From an uncultured Clostridia bacterium (GTDB lineage: Bacteria > Bacillota > Clostridia > TANB77 > CAG-508), in contig CAKOVW010000017.1 of the NCBI GenBank assembly GCA_934122125.1, positions 1 through 23,278 on the forward strand: DNA of 23,278 nt, read 5' to 3'. The position numbers and the translations under genes are program-made. Below the pieces are notes generated by a model. The model was given only the letters and a program-made list of their open reading frames with translations. It made no database searches and was not told the DNA's origin. Numbering within the stretch: the first letter of the stretch is position 1; each line of letters begins with the position of its first letter. Below are positions 1 to 7,254 of the stretch, in pieces.

Positions 1-74
1 CCAATATAATAATTGATGATTTTAGAAGCGGAAAACTAGGGAAAATTACACTTGAAATAGTAAAAGGAGAATAA
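1..74 (+). CDS. C-terminal end of probable ribosome biogenesis GTPase RbgA/YlqF (partial)
   Basis: An open frame enters from the left edge (codons start at position 3) and stops at TAA 72-74. Only 23 residues are visible. They contain DDFRSGKLGKITLE, which I recognise as resembling the C-terminal end of the YlqF/RbgA family of circularly permuted GTPases that act in late 50S ribosome assembly. The GTPase motifs lie outside the window, so the assignment rests on this short tail and is tentative. The stop is one base from the start of the next gene, and the ribosome binding site of that gene lies inside this frame. The two are therefore probably co-transcribed and translationally linked. Confidence 0.55.
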   Translation, partial: NIIIDDFRSGKLGKITLEIVKGE

Positions 75-75
75 T

Positions 76-462
76 TTGGAAATATTTAATAGAAATAAGA
101 AAATAGAAGAAATAAATCAAATGTCCCCATTAACTTGGGCATATATAGGAGATTGCGTATACGAATTATATATTCGTACAAAATTAGTAGATACAACAAA
201 ACTAAAGCCACATGAGTTACATATAAATTCAATAAAATATGTAAAGGCTAAATCACAAGCAGAAACTTTAAAAAAATTAGAAGGAGTACTAACTGAAGAG
301 GAAAAAGAGATAGTAAGAAGAGGCAGAAACACTCAAACTCATCACATTGCCAAAAATGCAAGCATGCAGGAATATATGTATGCAACTGCATTTGAAGCAT
401 TGATAGGCTATTTATATTTAACAAAACAAGATGAAAGACTATTTGAAATAATAAACATTTAA
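76..462 (+). CDS. mrnC: Mini-ribonuclease III
   Basis: Predicted Mini-III, a dimeric RNase III catalytic domain without a dsRNA-binding domain. In Bacillus subtilis this family matures the 23S rRNA ends. The 128-residue length fits the family. The N-terminal signature WAYIGDCVYELYIR carries the catalytic Asp26, a basic RRGRN segment sits at 81-85, and the second acidic site is Glu107 in FEALIGYLYL. The start is TTG at 76, with AAGGAG about six bases upstream; the next Met codon (121) would remove part of the conserved N-terminus. In many Firmicutes mrnC lies beside cysS and rlmB; here it sits before ylxM-ffh, and rlmB lies about 22 kb away at the other end of the window. Confidence 0.9.
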   Translation: MEIFNRNKKIEEINQMSPLTWAYIGDCVYELYIRTKLVDTTKLKPHELHINSIKYVKAKSQAETLKKLEGVLTEEEKEIVRRGRNTQTHHIAKNASMQEYMYATAFEALIGYLYLTKQDERLFEIINI

Positions 463-501
463 AATTTTATGGAAGTTTTTAAACAAAAATGACAAAAACA
501 C

Positions 502-530
502 TTGACAAATCAATAAAAATAGTGTAAAGT
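502..530 (+). promoter_or_regulatory. Promoter-like -35/-10 pair overlapping a terminator hairpin
   Basis: TTGACA (502-507) and TAAAGT (525-530) are separated by exactly 17 bases, a good sigma-A match. The -10 hexamer overlaps the left arm of the hairpin at 528-561, so an RNA started here would begin inside the stem. It could serve ylxM about 190 bases downstream, or it could be a chance match in AT-rich DNA. Confidence 0.45.
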
Positions 531-566
531 ATATTAGCATTACAAAAAATGCTAATATACTTTTTG
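528..566 (+). terminator. Intrinsic terminator after mrnC
   Basis: A perfect 14-bp stem (528-541 with 548-561) with a 6-base loop is followed by five T. It lies 66 bases after the mrnC stop and should end transcription from the left. The stem is AT-rich, so its strength is uncertain. Confidence 0.65.
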
Positions 567-721
567 TATAGTAAATTTTTCATAACATGAGAAATTTTTG
601 CAGAAGATAAATATGCGAATTATTAGAATTTCTAGCAGTTTGCACTACAGAGAAATTTTTAAAATCCGTTTTTTCAATTTAGAAAAGTAATTATTACTCG
701 AGAAAAAAGGAGTGGAGTCAT

Positions 722-1069
722 TTGGAAAAAAACGTAAAGGTAAGTATGCTATGTCAAATATATGGCAAAATGCTAACTGAAAAACAATATCAAGTAATAA
801 ATGATTATTACAACAATGACTTATCACTTTCAGAAATTGCCGAGAATAATAAAATAACAAGGCAAGCAGTGAGAGACATAATAAAGAAGGGGGAAAATAA
901 ACTTTTCGAATTAGAAGAAAAGCTAACATTTATGAAAAAGACATTAAATCAAGAACGTAAACTTCAAGAAATATTAGAAGAACTAAGCAAAATTGAAAAT
1001 ACATCTTCTGATAAAAAAATTGAAAAAATTTTGAATCATGTGAGGGAAGAGTTGAGTTGCTTAGCATAA
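722..1069 (+). CDS. ylxM: YlxM family DNA-binding protein
   Basis: This is a 115-residue protein of the UPF0122/YlxM family, small helix-turn-helix proteins related to sigma factor region 4 and almost always encoded next to ffh. Proposed roles link it to the signal recognition particle pathway, but the function is not settled. The family pattern is clear: an N-terminal segment ending in LTEKQYQVINDYYNNDLSL, then the helix-turn-helix SEIAENNKITRQAVRDIIKKGE (about 38-59), then a charged coiled-coil-like C-terminus. The start is TTG at 722 with AAAAGGAG upstream. The gene precedes ffh as in most Firmicutes. Confidence 0.9.
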   Translation: MEKNVKVSMLCQIYGKMLTEKQYQVINDYYNNDLSLSEIAENNKITRQAVRDIIKKGENKLFELEEKLTFMKKTLNQERKLQEILEELSKIENTSSDKKIEKILNHVREELSCLA

Positions 1070-1110
1070 AAATTTTAAAAATAATCATCATTTGAGGTCG
1101 TCAAAGTTCA

Positions 1111-1156
1111 TTAAAAACGCAGTTACAACCAACAGGTTGCGCCTTTGCCTTTTTAA
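1111..1156 (+). other. Imperfect hairpin in the ylxM-ffh gap (possible ffh leader structure)
   Basis: Three consecutive stem segments close on each other: 1111-1117 with 1150-1156 (7 bp), 1119-1121 with 1146-1148 (3 bp), and 1126-1130 with 1135-1139 (5 bp) around an AACA loop. A C-C mismatch separates the first two. No T-run follows, so it is not a normal terminator. The function is unknown. Confidence 0.35.
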
Positions 1157-1228
1157 CAAACTTTTCCTACTCAAATAATAATTCTTTTCAAAATTTATAA
1201 ACACTATTTAGAAAAAGGGGGCTAACAG

Positions 1229-2572
1229 ATGGCTTTTGAGGGATTAAGTTCAAAACTTCAAGATATTACTAGAAAACTTAGAGGTAAGGCAAGAATTACA
1301 GAGTCTGATTTAAAAGAAATGCTTAGAGAAGTAAAACTTGCATTACTAGAAGCAGATGTTAACTATATGATAGTTAAAGAATTTATTGCATCTGTTCAGG
1401 AAAAGGCTCTAGGTCAAGATGTATTAAAATCATTAACACCAGGGCAACAAGTTATTAAAATAGTAAAAGACGAATTAGTAGAACTACTAGGAGAAACAGA
1501 AAGCAAAATAAACTTTACTCCAAATCCACCAACAGTTATTATGTTAGTAGGACTTCAAGGTTCAGGTAAAACAACAACAGCAGGAAAATTGGCAAACTTG
1601 CTTCGCAAACAAGGTAAAAAACCACTATTAGTTGCATGTGATATTTATAGACCAGCAGCTATTAAGCAATTACAAGTAGTTGGAGCGCAACTTAACATAC
1701 CAGTTTTTGCAAATGAACAATCAAAAGATGTTGTTCATATAGCAAAACAAGCTATGTCAACAGCAATGAGCAAATTAAATGATGTGGTAATATTAGATAC
1801 AGCAGGTAGATTACATATTGATGAAGAGCTAATGCAAGAACTTAAAAATGTAAAAGCAAATGTAAAACCACATGAAATTTTATTAGTAGTAGACAGCATG
1901 ACAGGTCAGGATGCCGTTAATGTTGCAAAATCATTTAATGAAAACCTTGGCATTGACGGAGTTGTTCTTACAAAATTAGATGGTGATACTCGTGGTGGTG
2001 CTGCATTATCAGTTAAAAAAATTACAGGAAGACCAATTAAATTTGCAGCAACAGGAGAAAAACTAAGTGATATAGAAGTATTTCATCCAGATAGAATGGC
2101 ACAAAGAATTTTAGGAATGGGTGATGTACTTTCAATTATAGAAAAAGCAGAAGAAAGTTTTGACTTAGAAGAAGCTGAAAAAATAGAAAAACAGCTTAAG
2201 AAAAAAGAATTTGACTTAGATGATTATTTAACACAACTAAGACAAATTAAAAAAATGGGTTCATTTTCATCTTTATTAAAAATGATTCCAGGAATGAATC
2301 AACTAAAAGATGTAAAGATAGATGACAAAGAATTTGTTAAAATAGAAGCAATGATTTGTTCTATGACAAAAGCTGAAAGAAAAAATCCTAAATTACTAAA
2401 TGGAAGCAGAAGAGCAAGAATTGCAAAAGGTAGTGGAACTTCAGTACAAGAAATAAATAAATTCATGAAATCTTTTGAAATGACACAAAAAATGATGAAA
2501 CAAATGCAAAATAACAAAGGTGGAATGAAGAAAATGATGAGGAACATGGATACCAAAAATTTTAAATTCTAA
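1229..2572 (+). CDS. ffh: Signal recognition particle protein Ffh
   Basis: Ffh is the GTPase subunit of the bacterial signal recognition particle. It binds 4.5S/scRNA and signal peptides at the ribosome and delivers nascent membrane and secreted proteins to FtsY. The order is complete: an N domain (about 1-90), then the G domain with the P-loop GLQGSGKTT (108-116), DTAGR (190-194) and TKLDGDTRGG (248-257), then the M domain (about 300-447) rich in Met and Lys. The 447-residue length is normal. The start is ATG 1229 after AAAGGGGG. The C-terminus ends in a basic, Met-rich tail. The gene heads a run of closely spaced translation genes (rpsP onward). Confidence 0.98.
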   Translation: MAFEGLSSKLQDITRKLRGKARITESDLKEMLREVKLALLEADVNYMIVKEFIASVQEKALGQDVLKSLTPGQQVIKIVKDELVELLGETESKINFTPNPPTVIMLVGLQGSGKTTTAGKLANLLRKQGKKPLLVACDIYRPAAIKQLQVVGAQLNIPVFANEQSKDVVHIAKQAMSTAMSKLNDVVILDTAGRLHIDEELMQELKNVKANVKPHEILLVVDSMTGQDAVNVAKSFNENLGIDGVVLTKLDGDTRGGAALSVKKITGRPIKFAATGEKLSDIEVFHPDRMAQRILGMGDVLSIIEKAEESFDLEEAEKIEKQLKKKEFDLDDYLTQLRQIKKMGSFSSLLKMIPGMNQLKDVKIDDKEFVKIEAMICSMTKAERKNPKLLNGSRRARIAKGSGTSVQEINKFMKSFEMTQKMMKQMQNNKGGMKKMMRNMDTKNFKF

Positions 2573-2645
2573 ATGTCAAATACAAAAAATATAGTTTTTA
2601 ATTTTAAAAAATATAAATAACAAATTTTCAGGAGGTGAAAAACAA

Positions 2646-2885
2646 ATGGTAAAAATCAGATTACAAAGACAAGGTGCTAAAAAAGCTCCATTCTATCACA
2701 TAGTTGTAGCAGACTCTAAGAGCCCAAGAGATGGAAAAATCATTGAAAAAATTGGTTCTTATGACCCAATGACAGAACCTTCTACAATAGTAATAGATAA
2801 CGAAAAATTAGCTACATGGATTAAAAATGGTGCAAAACCAACAGATTCTGTAAAAGAATTAATGGAAAGAGTAGCTAAAAACTAA
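2646..2885 (+). CDS. rpsP: 30S ribosomal protein S16
   Basis: This is a 79-residue S16, which binds 16S rRNA and helps assemble the 30S body. The N-terminus MVKIRLQRQGAKKAPFYHIV and the segment around SPRDGKIIEKIGSYDP are diagnostic. The length is normal for the family. A near-ideal ribosome binding site (AGGAGGTG) precedes ATG 2646. The rpsP-khpA-rimM-trmD-rplS order that begins here is a classic Firmicutes operon. Confidence 0.98.
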   Translation: MVKIRLQRQGAKKAPFYHIVVADSKSPRDGKIIEKIGSYDPMTEPSTIVIDNEKLATWIKNGAKPTDSVKELMERVAKN

Positions 2886-2912
2886 TTTTCATAAGGAAGG
2901 TAAAACTTAAAA

Positions 2913-3143
2913 ATGAAAGAAATTTTAGAAACTATTATTCTAAATTTGGTAGACGATAAAGAACAAGTTACAATAAACTCAAGAGAAGAGGAAAGAGCTA
3001 CAGTATTTGAAGTAAAAGTAGCAGACTCAGATATGGGTAAAGTAATTGGAAAACAAGGAAAAATTGCAAAAGCAATTCGTACTGTTATGAAATCTTTAGC
3101 TGCCAAAGAACACAAAAAAGTAATTATTGAATTTGTGGATTAG
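2913..3143 (+). CDS. khpA: KH-domain RNA-binding protein KhpA (YlqC)
   Basis: This is a 76-residue single KH domain protein of the KhpA/YlqC family. In related Gram-positives it partners with KhpB (Jag) and binds RNA, affecting cell division and RNA regulation. The RNA-binding GxxG loop is GKQG at 46-49, within DSDMGKVIGKQGKIAKAIR. It starts at ATG 2913 after AAGGAAGG. It sits between rpsP and rimM, the usual position, and the gap of about nine bases to rimM supports co-transcription. Confidence 0.93.
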   Translation: MKEILETIILNLVDDKEQVTINSREEERATVFEVKVADSDMGKVIGKQGKIAKAIRTVMKSLAAKEHKKVIIEFVD

Positions 3144-3151
3144 AGGAAAAT

Positions 3152-3661
3152 ATGAAACAAGAATATTTTGAAATAGGTCAAATTGTAAATCACTTTGGAA
3201 TTAAAGGCATGGTAAAAGTAAATCCTTTTACAGATGATATTTCTAAATTTGAAAATCTAAAATCTGTTTTAGTAGAAAAAAACGGAAAACTTGTAGATAT
3301 TCAAATTGAAGAAGTAAAATATAGTAAAAATCAGGTTTTACTGAAACTAAAAGGAATTGATACTGTTGAAGAAGCAGAAAAGTATAGAGGTTGCTATATA
3401 AAAATAGCAAGAAAAGATACAAAGAAACTTCCAAAAGATACTTACTTTATAGCCGATTTAATTGGACTTACAGTTTATACTGATGAAAATATATTACTTG
3501 GAAAAGTAGAAGATATATATAATTCAGGAGCAAATGATATTTATGTTATAAAATCAGATGATGGAAAACAAATATTATTGCCAGCAATTAAAGAAGTAAT
3601 CAAGCAAATTGATTTAGAACAAGAAAAAATAATGGTTCATTTAATAAAAGGATTAATTTAA
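3152..3661 (+). CDS. rimM: Ribosome maturation factor RimM
   Basis: RimM is the 30S maturation factor that binds S19 during assembly of the 16S 3' domain. The 169-residue length fits. The N-terminal barrel begins with EIGQIVNHFGIKGMVKVNPFTDD. The C-terminal PRC barrel covers about 96-169 and includes DLIGLTVYTDENILLGKVEDI. It is placed between khpA and trmD as in other Firmicutes. The ribosome binding site (GAGGAAA) is modest and close to ATG 3152. Confidence 0.95.
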   Translation: MKQEYFEIGQIVNHFGIKGMVKVNPFTDDISKFENLKSVLVEKNGKLVDIQIEEVKYSKNQVLLKLKGIDTVEEAEKYRGCYIKIARKDTKKLPKDTYFIADLIGLTVYTDENILLGKVEDIYNSGANDIYVIKSDDGKQILLPAIKEVIKQIDLEQEKIMVHLIKGLI

Positions 3662-3674
3662 GAAAGGAAAAATA

Positions 3675-4340
3675 ATGAAATTTGATATATTAACTCTTTT
3701 TCCAGAAATGTTTGAAGCAGTTAAGCAAAGCGTTATTGGAAAAGCAATTGAAAAGCAGTTAATACAAATAAATTTAATTAATATTAGGGACTTTTCCAAA
3801 GATAAACACAAAAAAGTAGATGATACACCATATGGTGGTGGAGCAGGAATGGTAATGATGCCAGATGTAGTATATGATGCATATTCTTCAATACCAAATA
3901 AAGAGAATGCAAAAGTCATATATTTATCACCTAAAGGAAATGTGTTAAACCAACAAAAAGTCTTAGAACTTTCTAAACAAGAGCATCTTATTTTATTATG
4001 TGGTCATTATGAAGGGATAGATCAAAGAGTTTTAGATGAAATTGTAGATGAAGAAATATCAATTGGAGATTATGTGCTAACAGGTGGCGAGATACCAGCA
4101 ATGGTGTTAGTAGACAGTGTTAGTAGATATATACAAGGGGTATTAAGACAAGAGTCTACACAAGAAGAGTCTTTTACAGATAATCTTTTAGAATATCCAC
4201 AATACACAAGACCAGAAGAATTTCATGGAAAAAAAGTGCCAGATGTATTATTATCTGGACATCATGAAAACATAAAAAAATGGAGAAAACAAAAATCTCT
4301 AGAGATAACAAAACAAAAAAGACCAGATTTATTAAAATAA
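3675..4340 (+). CDS. trmD: tRNA (guanine-N1)-methyltransferase TrmD
   Basis: TrmD methylates G37 of tRNAs with SAM and prevents +1 frameshifting. It is an essential trefoil-knot (SPOUT) enzyme. Visible motifs are FDILTLFPEMF at the N-terminus, PYGGGAGMVM, the knot region LCGHYEGIDQRV and SIGDYVLTGGE, and the C-terminal GHHENIKKWR ending in RPDLLK. At 221 residues it is slightly shorter than the roughly 240 often seen, only because it stops right after the conserved RPDLL end. A good AAGGAAA site precedes ATG 3675. Confidence 0.97.
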   Translation: MKFDILTLFPEMFEAVKQSVIGKAIEKQLIQINLINIRDFSKDKHKKVDDTPYGGGAGMVMMPDVVYDAYSSIPNKENAKVIYLSPKGNVLNQQKVLELSKQEHLILLCGHYEGIDQRVLDEIVDEEISIGDYVLTGGEIPAMVLVDSVSRYIQGVLRQESTQEESFTDNLLEYPQYTRPEEFHGKKVPDVLLSGHHENIKKWRKQKSLEITKQKRPDLLK

Positions 4341-4364
4341 AAAGAAAGGAGGATATTCAAAGTT

Positions 4365-4871
4365 ATGGATATCGTAAAATCAATTGAACACGAGCAATTA
4401 AAAAACAAGATACCAGATTTAAAAGTTGGTGATACAGTTAAAGTACATCAAAAAATTAAAGAAGGTAATAGAGAAAGAATTCAAGTATTTGAAGGAATTA
4501 TCATTAAAAAACAAAACGGAGGAGTAAACGCATCTTTCACAGTAAGAAAAATCTCTTATGGTGTAGGTGTTGAAAAAACATTCTTAATAAACTCACCATT
4601 AGTAGAAAAGGTTGAGGTAGTAAGAGTTGGTAAAGCTAGAAGAGCAAAACTATACTATTTAAGAGATAAAGTTGGTAAAGCTGCTAAGACAAAAGAAAAT
4701 ACAGGAGCTAGAATTGAAAACAAAGAAATTACTGTAAAAGAAGAATTAGTAGAAGAACCAGCAGTTGAAGCTGCTCCAGAAGAAGCACCAGCTGTTGAAA
4801 CAGAAACTCCAATTGTAGAAGAAGTTACAGATACAGTTAGCGAAGAAAAAGTTGACGAAGTAAAAGAATAA
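4365..4871 (+). CDS. rplS: 50S ribosomal protein L19 with an acidic C-terminal extension
   Basis: L19 sits at the 30S-50S interface. Residues 1 to about 112 are a standard L19, including DTVKVHQKIKEGNRERIQVF and the end RAKLYYLRDKVGKAAK. Typical bacterial L19 is about 115 residues; this one has 168. The extra part (about 118-168) is made almost entirely of Glu, Val, Ala, Pro and Thr, with repeated EEP/VEE-like motifs, is strongly acidic and probably disordered. The reading frame is clean and ends at a TAA just before a strong terminator, so the tail is encoded rather than a run-on error. Its function is unknown. AAGGAGGAT precedes ATG 4365. Confidence 0.96.
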   Translation: MDIVKSIEHEQLKNKIPDLKVGDTVKVHQKIKEGNRERIQVFEGIIIKKQNGGVNASFTVRKISYGVGVEKTFLINSPLVEKVEVVRVGKARRAKLYYLRDKVGKAAKTKENTGARIENKEITVKEELVEEPAVEAAPEEAPAVETETPIVEEVTDTVSEEKVDEVKE

Positions 4872-4883
4872 TTTAAATGGACT

Positions 4884-4918
4884 AAAAAGAGTGAAAAAAT
4901 AATTTTCACTCTTTTTTT
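4884..4918 (+). terminator. Intrinsic terminator of the ffh/rpsP-rplS block
   Basis: A perfect 14-bp stem (4884-4897 with 4903-4916) is followed by a run of T ending at 4918. It lies 12 bases after the rplS stop and is a clear Rho-independent terminator. The A-rich left arm means it may also work for minus-strand transcription. Confidence 0.92.
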
Positions 4919-5009
4919 GTATCTAATTATAAAAAAATGTCATATTTTGTAGTTACCAAACAGGCACGGAAAAATTGGTAAAAATAGTAAAATATAAATT
5001 AGCATATGA

Positions 5010-5015
5010 TATAAT
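5010..5015 (+). promoter_or_regulatory. Probable -10 box for the surface protein gene at 5097
   Basis: A consensus TATAAT lies 81 bases before the start codon, but no good -35 box is visible at the right distance. The transcribed leader would contain a 9-bp inverted repeat (5033-5041 with 5060-5068) around an 18-base loop. Confidence 0.45.
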
Positions 5016-5096
5016 CATGAAAGTTTAAAACATTAGGTTTAAGTAAATATATCCCTACATAAACCTAAAAAACTAAAATTCTAAGGAGGAAGAAAA

Positions 5097-6551
5097 ATGA
5101 AGTCTAAAAAAATATTATTATTTTTAGTAATGCTTGTAGCTTTTATAGGAATTATAGCTATAGGCACAAATGTTAAGGCATTTACTGTCTGTGATGATGG
5201 GGAATATGTCCTAATATTAGAAGCCATGGATGGCGATGTAGATGGAGAACTTGCCAAAGTTATAAAATTTAATGTAGACGAAGGCGAAACATCTGTCAAA
5301 GTATCTGAACTTACCAAAGGAGTAGTAGCTTTTAATGGACAAAATGAATTTTCACATTGGGGAAAAGAAATATTTAAAGACACAAAAGTAGAAGATGAAC
5401 TAAAAATTAGTGATTTTTCAAGCAAAGGAGATATAGATGGCATCGCCTATACTAATGGGCTAACACTTTGGGCAAAATTTTCAGATAAAATATTAAAAGG
5501 AAGTGGAACATACTATTTAAATATTGACGCATTTGCTGGTAAAGTAAATGGAGAAGATACTTTAAGACTAACAAGTAAATCAAGCGAATTTAAGACAGTA
5601 GATCTATCAAAATATACTCCTATAAGAAATGGTTATACATTTGTTGGATGGGATTATGACGGAAAATTCGTAACATCTATTGATTCAAAGTATTTTAAAG
5701 AACGCGACATTATAACTGTAACAGCAGTATACAAAAGAGATAAATTTGAAGACGATGGTAGTTATGTGCTTAACTTAAATGCAAATGGTGGAAAAATTGA
5801 TGGAAAAGATAGTAACCTATATAATTATATAGGAGGAAGAGATTCTGGAACATATATGCCAATATTCCAATATGTGCCTGTAAGAGAGGGATATACTTTT
5901 AAAGGATGGAGTAATAAAAAAGACGGAAGTGGAAAATACTACAAATATATGTATTGGGGATCTTGGAGAAATGATGGAACATCAGAATTTGAAAGAGAAA
6001 CATTAAATGAAGAAAAAAGTTTATACAAAACATTAACTTTATATGCAGTATGGACAAAAAATCAAGATAGTAATACTGTTACAAAAATAGATAGTAGCAC
6101 AGAAGCAAAAGGAAATATTACTTTTGAAAATGGTGTGGATAAAAACTACAAACTAGATATTAAAACAGTAGAAATAGCAAAAAATTTAACAAATAAAAAT
6201 GTTAAATATGTAGTAGATATCAATATATTAGATGCAAATAACTCAAAAGTATCTATAAAAGATACAGCAATGACAGTTAAAATTGCATTGCCATCTGATT
6301 TAAAAGGTTATGACAAATATGAAGTAGTATATATTAAAGATGGAAAAATACAAGAAACTATTTCAGCAAAAGCAGAAGGTGATTACTTAACATTCAAAAC
6401 TAACCATTTAAGTGAGTATGGAGTTATAGCAACAAGACTTAAAGACGAAACTCCAAAAACAGGAGTAGAGAGCAATATGTCGGTATTTGCAATAAGTTTA
6501 GCCTGTGTAGCAATTATATCTACAGCAGCCGTAATATTAAAGAAAAAGTAA
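5097..6551 (+). CDS. Secreted InlB-type repeat protein with TPKTG cell-wall sorting signal
   Basis: This is a 484-residue predicted surface protein. An N-terminal signal peptide (basic MKSKK, hydrophobic 6-23, possible cleavage after about residue 28) is followed by three InlB B-repeat-like (Listeria-Bacteroides) units at about 36-128, 138-213 and 222-321. Each unit opens with a YVLxL-type strand and a G-VDG turn and closes with an L-A-F/V-Y/W strand; the GYTFVGW and GYTFKGW motifs are typical. A further beta-rich domain lies at about 328-447. The C-terminus has TPKTG (452-456), a hydrophobic stretch (about 461-480) and KKK, the layout of a sortase substrate. The motif resembles the (S/P)PxTG signals of clostridial class B sortases. 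No sortase gene is in the window and the ligand is unknown. AAGGAGGAA precedes ATG 5097. Confidence 0.85.
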   Translation: MKSKKILLFLVMLVAFIGIIAIGTNVKAFTVCDDGEYVLILEAMDGDVDGELAKVIKFNVDEGETSVKVSELTKGVVAFNGQNEFSHWGKEIFKDTKVEDELKISDFSSKGDIDGIAYTNGLTLWAKFSDKILKGSGTYYLNIDAFAGKVNGEDTLRLTSKSSEFKTVDLSKYTPIRNGYTFVGWDYDGKFVTSIDSKYFKERDIITVTAVYKRDKFEDDGSYVLNLNANGGKIDGKDSNLYNYIGGRDSGTYMPIFQYVPVREGYTFKGWSNKKDGSGKYYKYMYWGSWRNDGTSEFERETLNEEKSLYKTLTLYAVWTKNQDSNTVTKIDSSTEAKGNITFENGVDKNYKLDIKTVEIAKNLTNKNVKYVVDINILDANNSKVSIKDTAMTVKIALPSDLKGYDKYEVVYIKDGKIQETISAKAEGDYLTFKTNHLSEYGVIATRLKDETPKTGVESNMSVFAISLACVAIISTAAVILKKK

Positions 6552-6565
6552 AATAATAATAGTTG

Positions 6566-6598
6566 AAAAATATCGGTATATATGCCGATATTTTTTTT
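6566..6598 (+). terminator. Intrinsic terminator after the TPKTG surface protein
   Basis: An 11-bp stem (6566-6576 with 6585-6595) with CGG/CCG at its top is followed by T residues through 6598. It lies 14 bases after the stop codon and isolates this gene from the next. Confidence 0.88.
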
Positions 6599-6622
6599 AA
6601 TTAAAAAAATTACTAATTTTAG

Positions 6623-6651
6623 TTGTAATAATTCATTGGCTGTGATATTAT
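6623..6651 (+). promoter_or_regulatory. Promoter of the second surface protein gene
   Basis: TTGTAA (6623-6628) and TATTAT (6646-6651) with 17-base spacing lie 33 bases before the start codon. Both hexamers have a one- or two-base departure from consensus. The position between a terminator and a gene supports it. Confidence 0.6.
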
Positions 6652-6684
6652 ATAGAGAAGTTTTTTAAAAGAAGGGAGAATAAA

Positions 6685-7254
6685 ATGAACATTAAAAAAG
6701 TGGCTTTAACAGTGTTGCTTATTGCAATAGCAATATTTTTTTGGCAAAATAAAGTATTAGCAACAAGTGCAACAGAAAGAACAACATTGTTAGACCTAAC
6801 AACTTTTACAACAGATGAAGCAAATGTAAACGAAGGATGGAGTTGGAATTCAGCAAGTAATACACTTACATTAACAGATGTAAATTTTAATACAGGGGAT
6901 AGTAGTGCTATAAAAGTACCAGTTGATAGAAATATCAATATAGTATTAAATGGAAAAAATAAATTAACATCTAATAAAGTTGCAGTTACACGTAAAGAAA
7001 CAGGAAATGTAGCTGGTGCAGCTGTAATATTTAGTGGAACAGGAATATTAGAAATAAATTCTAAAAAAGAGTTACCAACTATTGATTGTAATAACCTTAT
7101 ACTTAAAAGCGGAACAATAAACGCTATTGGAGGCTCAGTAAATGCATTAGATAGCATAAAAGTAGAGGGCGGAAAGTTCACAGTTGACACAGCAGATTTG
7201 AGTGATAATCCTACTAGTTATAATGATGGCTTTTATGCATTACGGAAGCATTGA
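6685..7254 (+). CDS. N-terminal part of a frameshifted surface protein (signal peptide and beta-solenoid)
   Basis: This frame starts at ATG 6685 after AAGGGAGA and encodes a signal peptide (hydrophobic 7-20, likely cleavage near residue 26). A region follows whose pattern (WSWNSASNTLTLTDVNF, then IVLNGKNKLTS, then repeated short strands) fits a right-handed beta-solenoid of the kind found in clostridial surface proteins. The frame runs into TGA 7252-7254 within a coherent domain, and the same type of sequence (GSIEISGGTVDIN) resumes at once in the +1 frame. Removing one base at about 7243 joins the two into one 729-residue protein. This is therefore the front half of a broken gene or a sequencing error, not a complete protein. 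Confidence 0.8.
   Translation: MNIKKVALTVLLIAIAIFFWQNKVLATSATERTTLLDLTTFTTDEANVNEGWSWNSASNTLTLTDVNFNTGDSSAIKVPVDRNINIVLNGKNKLTSNKVAVTRKETGNVAGAAVIFSGTGILEINSKKELPTIDCNNLILKSGTINAIGGSVNALDSIKVEGGKFTVDTADLSDNPTSYNDGFYALRKH

Noticed and set aside
5010..5096. Riboswitch upstream of the TPKTG protein gene
   Set aside because: Only one simple inverted repeat is present, with no conserved aptamer motif that I recognise.
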